Shown here: piece by piece, positions 23,061 through 35,000 of the stretch
How positions within the stretch are numbered: position 1 is the stretch's first letter
How the letters are laid out: every line of letters starts with the position of its first letter
Notes under the pieces: model-generated
Told to the model about the DNA's origin: nothing
The model's database searches: none
Seen by the model: the letters and a program-made list of their open reading frames with translations, nothing else
Program-made: the position numbers and the translations under genes
Source of the DNA: Erigeron canadensis
Lineage: Eukaryota; Streptophyta; Magnoliopsida; Asterales; Asteraceae
Assembly (NCBI RefSeq): GCF_010389155.1
Contig: NC_057769.1
Span: forward strand, 31,744,735 to 31,808,734
Direction of reading: 5' to 3'
Length of the DNA stretch: 64,000 nt

Positions 23061-24851
23061 ATGGGAAGAAGTATGTTTTCTCTTACATCGTTTTTCTTTC
23101 TGTTTGACTTTCGTTGACTTAATCTATTATCCTATTATCTATCTATTGATGAGGATTTGAACCCTATCTAAGTTATGATTCCTAATTTAATGTATATGTA
23201 TAGGTATATATATGTAATTGAATTGGAGGCTGTTTATGTGATTATTTTGAAAGTATTACAATCTACATTTGTATATACATAATGTGTATGTATAGTAGCT
23301 GTATATGATATAAAGAATTGAACTTTAATAGACTGGTTTTAAGATGATCAAAATAATTGCTATTTTGAAGGATGTTTGTTACTTTATGTGACATCCTTGG
23401 AAATATTTATCAATTTGTGCTTATGTATATCTAATTGTATTAGTCATTGTAACATTGATAGGCCATGGTTCTTTGTAAGTCTGTGCTTTCTTGGTTTTGA
23501 TGACATAGAAATATAGATGTCGCCCTTATGATTGGTCTGTCTCGCTTTTTGAAAGTAAATATCTGTAGAGATATATGTATATCTGGTGTGAAATATGTTT
23601 GTGTATATATATATATACAAGGTTTTGTAATCTAAAAGTAGGGTTTTAGGGTTACGATTTAATCTGCTAAAATGTGATATTTTGCATTTTATAGGACCTG
23701 CTAGGTGTTATCGTCAGATTAAGAACAAGCCATATCCAAAGTCCAGATTCTGTCGTGGTGTTCCTGATCCCAAAATTAGGATTTATGATGTTGGCATGAA
23801 GAAGAAGGGAGTTGACGAGCTCCCTTTCTGTGTTCATTTGGTCAGTTGGGAGACGGAGAATGTGTCGAGTGAGGCACTTGAGGCTGCACGTATTGCTTGT
23901 AATAAGTACCTTGTTAAGTTTGCAGGAAAGGTGCTTTCCACTTGAGGGTTCGAGTTCATCCTTTCCATGTGTTGCGTATTAACAAGATGTTGTCGTGTGC
24001 TGGGGCTGATAGGCTCCAAACTGGTATGAGGGGTGCTTTTGGCAAACCCCAAGGTGTGTGTGCTCATGTTAGCATTGGTCAAGTCCTCCTTTCTTTTCGT
24101 TGCAAGGATACCAACAGCCAACATGCACAAGAGGCTTTACGTCATGCCAAGTTCAAGTTTCCTGGTCGACAAAAGTTCATTACCTCAAGGAAATGGTATA
24201 AAAACTAGTTCAATCTATATTTGCACACTATATTAGTAACGCAATTTGATATACTACTGTTCATACATGTTTGTTTTTGTTGAACTTGTGCTTAACCTTT
24301 GTGATGGTCGTTTCAGGGGATTCACCAAGTTTGGCCGAACAGATTATGTGCAATGGAAATCTGAGAACCGTATCATGAATGATGGAGTTAATGCTAAGGT
24401 ATATTACTGATAGATCAACATATCGAAAATATATTCGTATTTTATTGTTGTTTGGTAACTGACAGTCTGACATACTAGGATTCATAAGTTTAGCTTAGTG
24501 ATTCTCTTTTAGGACTTCTGTGGGTTTGGCAGTTTTCATGAAAAGCTTCTCCTATCAGAAAGGTTTTCTTTTACTCCGTACTTGTACTGTCAAAAGGTTT
24601 TTAGTTCAAGATAATCGGCATACATATTTTAAGATAATTTTTTGCAATGCTCATTTTTTAATTATAATTGTAACTGTTGAGTAAAGCTTGTCTGACTTGA
24701 GTTAAAAATATAATGAAATACATTTTGTGTTCCTGGTTTATGCAACTCTGAAGCTAACTTGTTCACTTGTATTGTGCTACAGCTTCTTGGATGCCATGGA
24801 CCCCTTGCCAACCGTCAGCCTGGAAGAGCTTTTGTAGATGCTGTTGCTTAA
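23061..24851 (+). pseudogene. RPL10: 60S ribosomal protein L10 (uL16) with one-base frameshift
   Basis: Exons 23061-23070, 23695-24195, 24317-24398 and 24783-24851 keep the intron phases of an ordinary plant RPL10 gene (start MGRRPARCYRQ, end GRAFVDAVA). The product is the uL16 protein of the large cytosolic ribosomal subunit. Near 23931 the coding text runs GCAGGAAAGGTGCTTTCCAC, where the family has AAG-GAT-GCT-TTC (KDAF). One base is missing, so the frame ends at TGA 23943-23945 after about 87 codons. With that base the gene would be 220 residues, the normal length. Several highly conserved positions also differ after the break (for example [11 protein letters not shown] and a His for Arg in EALRHAKF), consistent with relaxed selection. 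Because introns are kept, it is not a processed copy. A sequencing or assembly error remains possible. Confidence 0.85.
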
Positions 24852-27749
24852 GTGCACGTACTTAGTTGAAGACGTACATATTGGGCTACACTCTAATTCT
24901 AAACTCAGTTTCGTTTTTCTTGGAGATTCATTGCTGTCTTGTATGTGCAATGCAATGACGTTTATTCCTCTATGTTTGGGTACTGCAATGAAAGAACTCA
25001 TTTATAATTTTAACTTAGTATTCCTGAATCTATTCTCTGCTCTTTGTCAATGTCTGCCTGTTTTGTTATTTGCTTTGAAATAGTTTTTTTTTAATTCCTT
25101 TCAATTTACATCTATTTGAGCCTGCATTCATTTCAATTCACTTTGTAAGTGAAGATTGGTCTTTAGAGGCCGCGTTGCATATAAGCATAAGTTAGGAAAT
25201 GAATCATAGGACTAGACCTTAATGACAGGAAATGAATTATGTCCAGATTTGAAAATTCTGATTCAAGATCCAACTCAATTTCTTGATCCTCTTGCGATAC
25301 TTTGGACTAGAAACTTCTCAAGTTTTGATATTGATCTTTTTGAACAACTAACAACAAACATATTCACCATAGCTTCCAAATATAAGGTATGGAAGCTATA
25401 ACAGTGAGAAGTGCAAAATCAACAAACGTAACCAGATAAAAACATCAGAAACACATCAAACATACAACATGCTACCATTTTGTGCAACTATTAAACAAAC
25501 CTGGTTCAATATATCAGACTGTTAAGCATATTGATCGAACCTTTGACGGTGAATCAACATGTAACATATTACCTCTTCTCCTTTGCTTCCAAGTGTCTAA
25601 ATCGGCAGAAATTAGTCCCTTCCCAGTAATTGGTTCCATGATATCAGCAAGAACTCCCTATATAATGCAATGTAGATATATAAATATGAAATGTCGACCT
25701 ACTACAGCTAAACTATAACCCAACTCGGCCCCTTTCAAGGTAACTAGGTTGAGTGGAGACGTGATATGCAATCATGCATATGATAAAGTTTTAATAAGTT
25801 GCATAACTGTCGTTGATAACACCTGAGAGTGATCATAACTAGTTAACTACTCTAGTCAAAGATGATAAGGACGTTAGAATTTTGTGACCTTTTCCAATAT
25901 GTTACTTACGGAATGAAGACAGTATAATGCATAACTACTAAACCACACATATCAAGGCAAAACATGGACTGTTGAAATAAATAAATATCATTGACTGTGA
26001 TGCGAGTCAAAGACTCATATGGCCCAAGTAGGTCACGAAAGGGAGTCCAATAGTTATTATTATTATTTTATTTTTTTTGTCTACAAAGAATCAACAAGCC
26101 CATCTGGGTCTAGTAATAAGGACAACCTTTTTTGTAATGATATTTTATGATTAAGAATGCAAACATACAAATCTCATTATGTTTTTCGAATTTAATTCCA
26201 GGATGGAGGAAGATAGTTAATAATATTTTAAATTTTGCTCTGTGTATGGTCCTCAACTCTACATAATGAACTTTGCGACGACAAACAAATGTAAATTGTT
26301 GGCAATGACGGATGGCCTCATAAGTCGACATGACGTCACATGAATAACTTATCAACGCAAATTCGTAATATCATAATGATATTTGAAAAGGAAACATCAT
26401 GAACCAATTAAGCCATTAAGGGTCATCGATATAGGTGTGTTTGCTAAAGATTTATACATTTTTTATTATTGTCACCAATTCTATGTTAATAACCTTGTTT
26501 AGGTTACCTAGTAATGTTCATATGACCAACTAATAATGGTGTTCTCGTGAATTGAACCAAGGCGCCATAATTCAAAGAGCCCTAACTAATTGTCAAATTT
26601 ATACGATAGCTTACACCTACATCGACTCGTAAATACAAATGTAAACATAATTAACCAAAAAAATCTTTCAACAACGATTAATTAAAGCCAGGTAAACTGT
26701 TCACTTTCATAAGACAAGTATATGGCCAGGTTTGGGACACTGTAAAACGGTCCCAAACCCATGAAAAGGAAATGAAGCCACATAGATAGAGTGTGATATA
26801 ATGATGATAAGGGATTTTTCTATCCTTAAGCAAAAAGGCATAAAAGAAAGAAAAGGTGAAAAGGGAAGTTGATAGTCGGTTGAAATAAAGCTGTAAAGTA
26901 TGGTATTTATATTATTTTAGTTGTAAGTATATGTGTTTTAGTTCATAAGCTGGAAAGGGACCTTAAACCCTACGAATCGCATCATATTTGTCCCCCCATG
27001 CTTTGCTTTTAACAATCATATCTTTACTTAGTTTATTACTCAGTAATTGAAAAGTTACAGATCATTACTAGTAAATTAGCAATTAGAGAGCCAATGAGCT
27101 TTAGCTTGATTAGCATGGGGAAATGATGAGATGGATTGAGAGTTTGAGACCATAGGTCTCTAGAGTGGTAGTGCCAGGATTTTCATTATGGAGTTGCCGA
27201 ACAGTTTTTATGTTACTAACATCTCAACACCATGTCGATCCTTTTTCTTTTCTTCATCCCTTTTTCGGTGTTTCCCTATGATCCGATTTAGTATGCAGCT
27301 TTGTTATTAAAAAGCAGAGATCGTAGTTTCCGATTTGTGATATACTCCGTATAATTAAGCTAGTATATATGAAGCATTATTTGCCAGCTCCTATGGAATT
27401 TGATTCTATGCATAATATGAAGTGGAGCATTCGAATTTCTAATAGAATGTGTTTGGTTGCATGTTGCATGTTTTATTCCAAAGTGAAAAGATAAAAGAGA
27501 TTTGATATAATTCAACCATAAACTTTTCGTGATATACGTTTATGAAACGAAAACACCAAGTACAACGATAAATTACATTGTTGTGTGTTAAATAACACAT
27601 TTTACTACTATACTATTTTAGATTGTCTTGATTTCAGACAACTTTGATACCAATTGAGTACCTATATATGAACCAGGAATTTACCTACATAAAACTGCAA
27701 ATCAAAAGGTCATAAACCATGTATATATCATGCATATATGTGCAACTAC

Positions 27750-27825
27750 CTGCTAAGATGGCCTAGTACGTAGTTGACATCATCATGAGACAAGAGATCT
27801 CAGGTTCGAATTCCGTCAGGTACAA
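27750..27825 (+). repeat. tRNA-derived SINE-like head
   Basis: A box A-like stretch (GATGGCCTAGTACG, 27757-27770) is followed about 33 bp later by box B GGTTCGAATTC (27803-27813), the internal RNA polymerase III promoter layout. No full cloverleaf forms. It is better read as a SINE 5' end than a tRNA gene. Confidence 0.45.
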
Positions 27826-27974
27826 TCTTGATCAAACATACTTTTATTCAACTCTAGCTCTCTAGCTAGCATAACGAAATAAAGAATACAAAAAGCGAAA
27901 AGAACATTATCTTCTGACTTAACTGCAAAATCAAAAGTATAATATATCTTTGAACCCTAACCCCATATGTCACT

Positions 27975-27982
27975 TATATATA
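27975..27982 (+). promoter_or_regulatory. TATA box of the expansin gene
   Basis: TATATATA in the context CACTTATATATAGTC lies about 140 bp before the expansin ATG. A pyrimidine-rich stretch at about 28003-28022 is a plausible transcription start zone. Confidence 0.55.
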
Positions 27983-28118
27983 GTCTCATGCCCCTGTTTG
28001 ACATCTTCATACTCTTCTCTACAACAAAGTCTTTACATCACACAAAGAGTCGCGCTTTTTATCTACAGTAGAGGAAAAAATTCAACCCATTATATTACCG
28101 CTTCCAGAAGAACAAATA

Positions 28119-29645
28119 ATGAGGTTTCTTGAACTATGTTTACTTGTAGCTATCACATCTGGTTCCATGTCAACAATTGCTAATGCCAAAGGTGGCTTGT
28201 GGTCTAATGCTCACGCCACCTTCTATGGAGGTCAAGACGCTTCTGGTACAATGGGTAAGATCATTTTTGACCATTTTACTAGTAATTAAATAAGCTAACG
28301 TTATATTTTGACTCAAATGGGTCAAATGCAAAAAATTTAACTATATGATTATGCATTTCTGCTTGAAAGTCGCCCACAATCCATTTTCACATGCCAGCCA
28401 AAACATCATATGATTCAAAACTATATACAATCACGTTCACTCATTTCACATTGTAAATAATAATAGCTTAGAAAGAAAGAAAAGAGATGGGTTTTCTGAC
28501 ATGTATTACAAAATTACCCGTTTTGACACAGGAGGAGCTTGCGGGTATGGAAATCTGTATAGTCAAGGATATGGTACAACCACAGCTGCACTAAGTACTG
28601 CTCTTTTCAACAATGGTCTTGCCTGTGGAGCTTGTTTTGAAATCAAGTGTTTTAATGATGCCAAATGGTGCCTACCGGGATCCATCATTGTAACAGCTAC
28701 AAACTTCTGTCCACCAAATAACGGCCTTCCGAATAATGCTGGAGGATGGTGTAATCCTCCCTTGCAACACTTTGATTTAGCCCAGCCAACCTTTAAGCAC
28801 ATTGCTCAAGAGATTGCTGGGATAATACCGGTTCAATACAGAAGGTAAGATAAGTGTGCTGTCGGTTTAGGTTAAGCTTTATTTCTACAGATCAACCAGC
28901 AAACAGGTGAAGTAAGATAATATAGCGTAAATAGAACAGAGTCAATCAAGAAAGTCGCTTAAAATGATTTCTAATGTGCAATACCTCCCCAACTCGTATT
29001 ATTATATAGTATTCATTAATATAGTTACAGTTTTTTGGATATAGTTGCACTTTTTGGACCAAAGAGTTTCAGGTCAGCCAAACCCGGCCCTCAAACAATA
29101 CTAATTTTGACCCATTGCCCAACCCGTCCAACTTAAACTCCTCATTTTTTCCCCACCTGTAGCGCCAAAGCACACTGTACCAATCTACATGACCACAAGT
29201 ACTAACTCGTGTTTCTTAATAAAACTTTTAACAAACATCAGCACGGGACTACAAATATTAATCCGGCATATGATGAATTAAAATTTAAAAGAAGAAAAAA
29301 GGAAGTACTAACTCGTGTTTGTTAATTGATTTCGGCAGAGTTGCTTGCAGGAAGATTGGTGGAATGAGATTCACCATAAACGGTCACTCATTCTTCAATC
29401 TAGTGCTCCTGACTAATGTAGGTGGTGCAGGTGACGTCATTTCCGTCTCTGTAAAGGGATCCAAATGCAGAACCTGGCAAGCAATGTCACGTAATTGGGG
29501 TCAGAACTGGCAGAGTAACACTTTCCTAAATGGTCAATCTTTATCTTTCAAGGTCACCACAAGTGATGGCAGAACCATCATTTCTAATAATGTTGCACCT
29601 CCTAACTGGTCATTCGGTCAAACCTACACGGGAAGGCAGTTCTAG
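28119..29645 (+). CDS. Alpha-expansin (EXPA)
   Basis: Three exons, 28119-28254, 28532-28844 and 29339-29645, give 251 residues, the usual EXPA length, with both introns at the conserved EXPA positions. Alpha-expansins are secreted proteins that loosen cell walls at acid pH without hydrolysis. A signal peptide (about 1-23, ending ANA) is followed by the six-Cys GH45-like domain with GACGYGNLY, the GGWCNPPLQ insertion marking the alpha class, and HFD at 125-127. The C-terminal carbohydrate-binding domain has [30 protein letters not shown] and the usual GQF-like end, here GRQF. All expected key residues are visible. The exact paralogue number cannot be set from sequence alone. Confidence 0.96.
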
Positions 29646-31925
29646 TTTATCCAACCCAAACCTCCTGACTCGGTATTTCATTAAGATTTTAGTGTTTAAC
29701 TCTGTTGTATGATAGTGATCAAGATCTGATTCCATGGGCACTTTTTAAACGGCCCAGATCAGGTTCCTCAACTAAAGTTCAATAGTTTGAGGCTTGGAGT
29801 CTTTTTAGATGGCTCCTCTTAAAAACAACACCAACAAGGGTTGGTCGTTGTTATTAGTTGATCAGTAACTGTGTGTATTTTATTTTGTAACCATACTCAA
29901 ATAGTCAAATGAGTCTGGTGTGAAGGATTGCTTCTTTTATGGTTTAAGCATATTCTTTTAAGGTTTCTACAGTTTTTTTAAAGAGTTACATTTGGATCAT
30001 TAAAAATGATCGTATGTTGTGTTCAGATAATTAGAAGTCCAAAACTTCACCTCCAAATCATTGTTACCAATCGATGATGATTCTATTGATTGATGATGTA
30101 TGAAATATTAAACAAAACTTTGTATCATAGCAGATGGAAGATGTATTAACTTTACCTAGCCTAAATGAATTTCAGTCACTGCTATCACCGTTTAATTATA
30201 TACTTTATAAAATTGCATTTGGAAGAGTTGACACAGTGCCATCAAAGATCCATCATGAAAGCCGCCTGCTGCAACCCCCCCAGTTTATATCAATGGCAAC
30301 ACAATTTAGCAGCTCAATAACACTTGCAAAACCAATTCATCACCAAAATGAACACATACATTACATTACATTAGATTGCATATGACAGGAGGGTATATAG
30401 CACAACCGAAGATGAATAAGGTGCTTGAAACCACCATCACCTAACAAGAACCTGAACCTTAAGCCTCCTACATCAAAATCAATTGAACTTGTTCACATTT
30501 TAGAGTTCCTATTTATTGTTACAAACTATCTATGTCATACATCAAAAATAAGCACCTGACCTGCAAAACTTCAGGTGAATAGATGACAGTATCTTTTTTC
30601 CAGTTCATACTGATGTCCACCACCACAAACTATACTTGTGTACGGAAACTGTAAGGATTTGTAAGACAAGATGTCAAGATGATTAAGATCCACACTTCAT
30701 TTATAAGGCAAACACAGACTATACGGAACTAAAATGTGAAAACCGCAGCTCTCTGTTTATACCCAGATTTAGAAAACACAAATGGCAACATAATAGTAGT
30801 ATCATTATTATTTCAATACATAATGCAACTCAATCATCACAACTGTAGCACTGGCAAAAAGGAAGAAAAAATTACTCAATTCAACCAGTACAAAACTAAA
30901 AGGTGGAATTACAAGAGCAAGGCCTTATTTATCTAACTCCAATTACTACTGTTGTTATGTTAACTTGGTAGTATGACAGCCCCATCATCACCAAATCTAT
31001 ATAAATGCATTTTTTTGTTTGATGGTGAAGACGGAATAAGCAAACCATGCTGATAACCTTGAGAAGACAACATTCTTACTCAACTACGTGGAGAAGACGG
31101 ACCAGTTGTTCATTTCAGCTTCCACCAATGGCGTAAACAAACTATGCTACAACAACTCCATATATCAACCTTATCAACACTCGGGTCCTGCAACATGGAT
31201 TTCATACCGAAAATTCCATATCAAAAAACAAGCATCCCAATCACTAAAACACTGAGGTCATTGTACCACTAGCTTACATCCAGTGCCCCCTGTTGTTATT
31301 CTTAAGATCACCTTCGATTTTCAAAATTGTGTATAATCCCTCCTCGATTGATTACCACACATCCCGCTGTAATCACCACACCAATCCAACTTCAAATTTA
31401 TGCACTCGCAGAAGATGCAATCTTCCAACACTTCCATTATGATGGAGTTGTTAACTAACGCAGTATCTCAAAAAACACATGCTATAAAATGGAAAGAAAT
31501 GAATCCAGGCAAAATTGAAAGCCACTCTTCTTACTCACAATAGGGTTAATTTAATTGTTGTGTTTTTGAAAAGCTTAAACTGACTTTGTGAAGATCTGAT
31601 TACGACACATATTGATTCTATTTATTTCGTGTAACCTTCTAACTCAAACTTATAATGGTTTAGGTGATCGTGCGAAGGCCCATTAACATAAACCCAATGA
31701 AAGTTTCACTAAAATGGTAATAGGGCAAACACATTGTAGGCATGGTACAATTGGTACGTTGATCACGAAACACAATCTTTTGTGAAACATACATACAAGT
31801 CAAACATGTTTACGACTACATTTGTATTATAACTTCAATCACCACTATTAGTTATCACTAACAAAGACAACAATCCCTACATTCTACCAACAAAAAAGTG
31901 AAAAAACATACATATATAATCAGAA
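29646..31925. other. Expansin 3' region and gene-poor DNA
   Basis: No open frame of note on either strand. From about 30100 to 31560 the minus strand has moderate base composition and could be untranslated exons or introns of a leftward transcript that starts near 32.3 kb. I could not define splice sites with confidence. Confidence 0.35.
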
Positions 31926-32252
31926 TTATAGCAGAACTGCAGAAGACATACAAACATATAAATTATTATAGACATGAGATATACGTATACATATATATTG
32001 TAAGTTATATAATTTATTTATTTTTTTGGGAAAGCCCGCGATGCCGTCATCGCTACGATTATGAAGAATCGAATTACAGCTCTGGAAGCGGGCAGTCTTC
32101 ATTGCGGATACCGGTAAAACAGAGCTACGACGGAGAATGGCGATGACACGAAAGGGACGACCAAAATGGAGCCTCCAGCAACCAACGAACACCGGTAGGT
32201 GTTGTGTAGATGGGTGGCTATATCCGTTTTGGTTTTCCACGGCCGCCGTCAT
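31926..32252 (-). CDS. Unassigned leftward open frame in a GC-rich 5' region
   Basis: The minus strand from ATG 32252 stays open for 108 codons. It begins MTAAVENQNGYSHPS and includes GCWRLHFGRPFRVIA and ILRRSSVLPVSAMK. The first about 75 codons lie in DNA clearly richer in G+C than its surroundings. AAACCCTAA/AAACCCTAG elements sit 55-80 bp upstream, typical of plant housekeeping promoters. The last 25 codons are AT-rich and probably intron read-through. The basic, Ser/Arg-rich start would fit an organelle-targeted small protein, but I recognise no family. It may also be a 5' leader whose real coding exons lie further left. Confidence 0.3.
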   Translation of the reverse strand: MTAAVENQNGYSHPSTQHLPVFVGCWRLHFGRPFRVIAILRRSSVLPVSAMKTARFQSCNSILHNRSDDGIAGFPKKINKLYNLQYICIRISHVYNNLYVCMSSAVLL

Positions 32253-32307
32253 CGCCGCAGGCGTAGCTAAGTTATGGTACCCGCTCAGATAAGATCAAGT
32301 AGTGTTA

Positions 32308-32333
32308 AAACCCTAGCATTGGGGTTTAGGGTT
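32308..32333 (-). promoter_or_regulatory. Paired telo-box-like elements
   Basis: AAACCCTAG (32308-32316) and TTTAGGGTT (32325-32333, AACCCTAAA on the minus strand) face each other just upstream of the GC-rich leftward frame. They support a transcription start here. Confidence 0.45.
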
Positions 32334-32717
32334 ATTTTATAGACCAGAATTTTTGGATGTTAGCCCTGTAGTATGGGGAAATTAGCAATTATTACCTTTA
32401 AAGTACGGGTTTTAAGTTTCAATACCTCAACAGTCTATGAGGGGTTAAGATGTCTACCTAAGTAGAGAAATTGCTTCCATTTTCTATCATGACTGTAAAA
32501 AAAACCTCTAACTTTTGCATGGGATGGGGATCAAACAGGGTGTTTACCACTTATTCAAACCATGTTACTTTATTACCTTTAAAGTGTGTTAACTTATTTT
32601 ATTGAAGCCATTTCTATGGGGAAAAAAAGATAATTACTTTATGAAAAGTGATTTTGGTTTTGTTATATGATACATTTATTTTTATTATCATGTCTTCAAT
32701 TATGTATGGATACATGT
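32334..32717. other. Intergenic DNA
   Basis: No gene or repeat that I can support. Confidence 0.35.
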
Positions 32718-33270
32718 AAGGCGTAAATGAAACGAGTTTGCGAGCTACTCGAAATCGACTTGTAAATTATTTGAGATCAATTCTGTCTGAGTCGAGCTGA
32801 GCTTGAGCTACTTGAATAGACTTCCGAGTCGAGCTTGAGCCTAAAAATAGCCTACACAAAATGTTTGCGAGCTTATATGAGTTTATTTTACAATTTTTCC
32901 ATTGATTATTATGATGTTTTACATACGGGAAATGATTAATCCTTCTAATAGAATAGCCAAAAAATCCTCCTAACTTTTGGATGAGGACATGTGGAAAAAT
33001 TAGGGGATGAGATTAGGAAAGAGAATAAGTGGTATACACATGTCACCATCTAAAGCTATTATGAGGATTTTTAGGCTAATTTGTTAGGAGGATAAATCAT
33101 TTTCCTTTACATAGTTATTATCATACCGAGTCGAGTTTAATCAAGTCGACTTTGAAATTGTCGACTTTATAAGACTAATTTAATTTAAATTTAGTATAAT
33201 ATTTAATCGAGTCGAACCGAATCGAGCTCGAAAGTGTAGATTAATAAAGCGAGCTTGAACTTGAAAATAT
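32718..33270. mobile_element. Degraded hAT-like element (GAGCTCGAGC-rich)
   Basis: Both flanks of this stretch carry many copies of GAGCTTGAGC, CGAGTCGAGC and similar motifs, as in the subterminal regions of a common plant hAT MITE. The left boundary near 32718 (GGCGTAAATGAAACGAG) is plausible, but the right end and target duplication are not clear. It is interrupted by the MITE at 32928-33112. Confidence 0.5.
32928..33112. mobile_element. Small foldback MITE with 8-bp target duplication
   Basis: The left end CGGGAAATGATTAATCC mirrors the right end (GGAAAATGATTTATCC on the other strand). A further inverted match covers AAAAATCCTCCTAA. TTTACATA precedes and follows it, a perfect 8-bp target duplication. 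The same family recurs at 62153-62330. It is nested in an older hAT-like element. Confidence 0.8.
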
Positions 33271-33361
33271 AAAACTGTTTTAATAGAGAGAACTCTTCTC
33301 GTTATCAATAATGTGTTATCATATGTTTACAAAGTTATACATCTATACATGTACTCCTATA

Positions 33362-33656
33362 TCTATAATACTTTATAAAGCAAACTACCCCAAGGTAATT
33401 AAAATTTTGAAACGACCATATTACTCATCTTCTTTATTCACTAATTTAAACATCTTCACCTATTACCTATAATACCCTTAATGAGATAAATTACAACATA
33501 AATTCTCCATCCCTTAAAAGAACCATATAAACCCCCTTTAGATCAATTAATTTACATTCATCACCATGTCACCACCACCGTCACCGCTTCACATCGCCGT
33601 CGCCACACCTTCGTTGCTACTACCAACACCGCCGCATCGCGCGGGCATCCGTTTAG
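33362..33656 (+). mobile_element. Short non-autonomous Helitron
   Basis: It begins A|TCTATAATACTTTATAAA. It ends with an ACCACCACCG-rich stretch, the hairpin CCGCATCGCGCGG (33632-33644), then 12 nt to TTAG|T, a one-base variant of CTAG|T. Its layout and length match the copies at 43.0, 50.3 and 59.8 kb. Confidence 0.75.
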
Positions 33657-34029
33657 TAAAACATCAATCTCCTTCCCTTTCTCAAATTACAAGTCTACCT
33701 AAAATGCCTTGACAGTCAACACACCTACCACTTAACATATTTGGTTTATTAAAAATATCATTAATGAAATAATTTATAACATCTTCAACTTTCAAAATAA
33801 CTAAACTATCACTTTTTAACCATAAATTTACATCAAAAACATACACTACTCGCCGCCGCTACCATCATCACCCCAACATTGCGGGACTTAATGTGAATTT
33901 ATCAAGCATAAAGCATTTAAATCTAGTTTTTTGATGTGCATTATCCAATGGTGAATGAAGACGTAGAACATGGAGATCTAGAATCTAGATATCATTTATG
34001 ATACTGTCAGATTTCTTCTAGATTGTAAA
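33657..34029. other. Intergenic DNA
   Basis: No gene. About 33850-33890 repeats the CGCCGCCGC..ATTGCGGGACTTAAT pattern and may be another worn Helitron 3' end. Confidence 0.3.
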
Positions 34030-34039
34030 GCAAAAGGAC

Positions 34040-34381
34040 GATATAGTAACCAATTCCACCTTTGATTTACATGGCACCAAGTCTGCTCGAGATGTAATTC
34101 CGAGTTATTTCAACCCTCGGATGGTCTCTGTTGGACCACTGCATAAAAGAGATGAAAATGTGCTAGAACTTGAAGCACATAAAGCGTATCCTCTGATTGA
34201 TACAATGAGACATTTGGGTTTCCCTCTAGAACGAACACTAACAGAATGTATGCACATCAGCACATGGTTCAGGCTTCTATTGACAGCATCTGAGCATCCG
34301 GCATACTATGGTGGGATGGAAACCTACACAAATGTTGAACTTGCAAAAATTGATAGTGATGAATGGTTCTTTCATACTTGA
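34040..34381 (+). pseudogene. DUF247 (UPF0481) protein fragment
   Basis: The plus frame reads IPSYFNPRMVSVGPLHKRDE and continues LELEAHKAYPL, starting near 34100. This matches the N-terminal DUF247 pattern (F.P..VSIGP.H......E.HK). DUF247 proteins are plant-specific, often membrane-tethered proteins of mostly unknown function. Only about 30-40 residues resemble the family, after which the frame drifts and stops at 34381. Full proteins have 400 or more residues. There is no good start codon before the motif. I read it as a dead fragment. Confidence 0.5.
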
Positions 34382-35000
34382 ATTCCTACATCAGTGGTTA
34401 CATATATTGTTTGTATTTGTATAAGGTGTTGGTTAACAAAAATAAACTCCACCTAAATCTCTCATCTAAAACTTGTAGCTGTATGCCTGTATAAGCCAGC
34501 TACATCACTTAAAGCATTTTTATTTGTTACTGAAAATTTGAATTCAACTTCTTCTCACAAAATAATGACAATGACTACTTCGATACAAAGACAGAGAAAG
34601 AAAAAAACTATCAGATGGTTTGGTCATAACTGATTCAAACTATCAATCCTGATTTTCTTTGAACTCAAACATGAACACTTGGCATTACTGGTTCGTATTA
34701 CAGTTAAACAGCAACACTAAGGGCCTAAGTCATTAAGATGAGTAAAGGTAAGTAGAGGAAATGTGAGACTTAATATAAGGTCATGTGACGCATACACTAC
34801 AAAAGAAATATGTACCTACATTGTATATGTAGAGTTTTATATAAGATTCAAAAAATTCAAAAATGTACATGTAAGATGTAGTTGGTGACAAAGAAGCCAG
34901 GTCACCTTAAAGCACTAAATCATGACTTTAGAGAGCATTTGCTTTCATATATGGCATTTATATCCATAAGCACGAATCAAAGACACACCGTACTGCATGA
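34382..35000. other. Intergenic DNA and 3' region of the leftward 134-residue gene
   Basis: No gene seen. The right part, next to 35001, should hold the 3' untranslated region of the leftward gene. Confidence 0.4.

Larger units (their letters stand above)
24852..28118. other. Long intergenic region, RPL10 to expansin
   Basis: It holds the RPL10 3' end, then about 3 kb with no gene I can support. It includes the tRNA-derived SINE-like head at 27750-27825 and the expansin promoter at its right end. Short open frames show no recognisable family. Confidence 0.45.
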
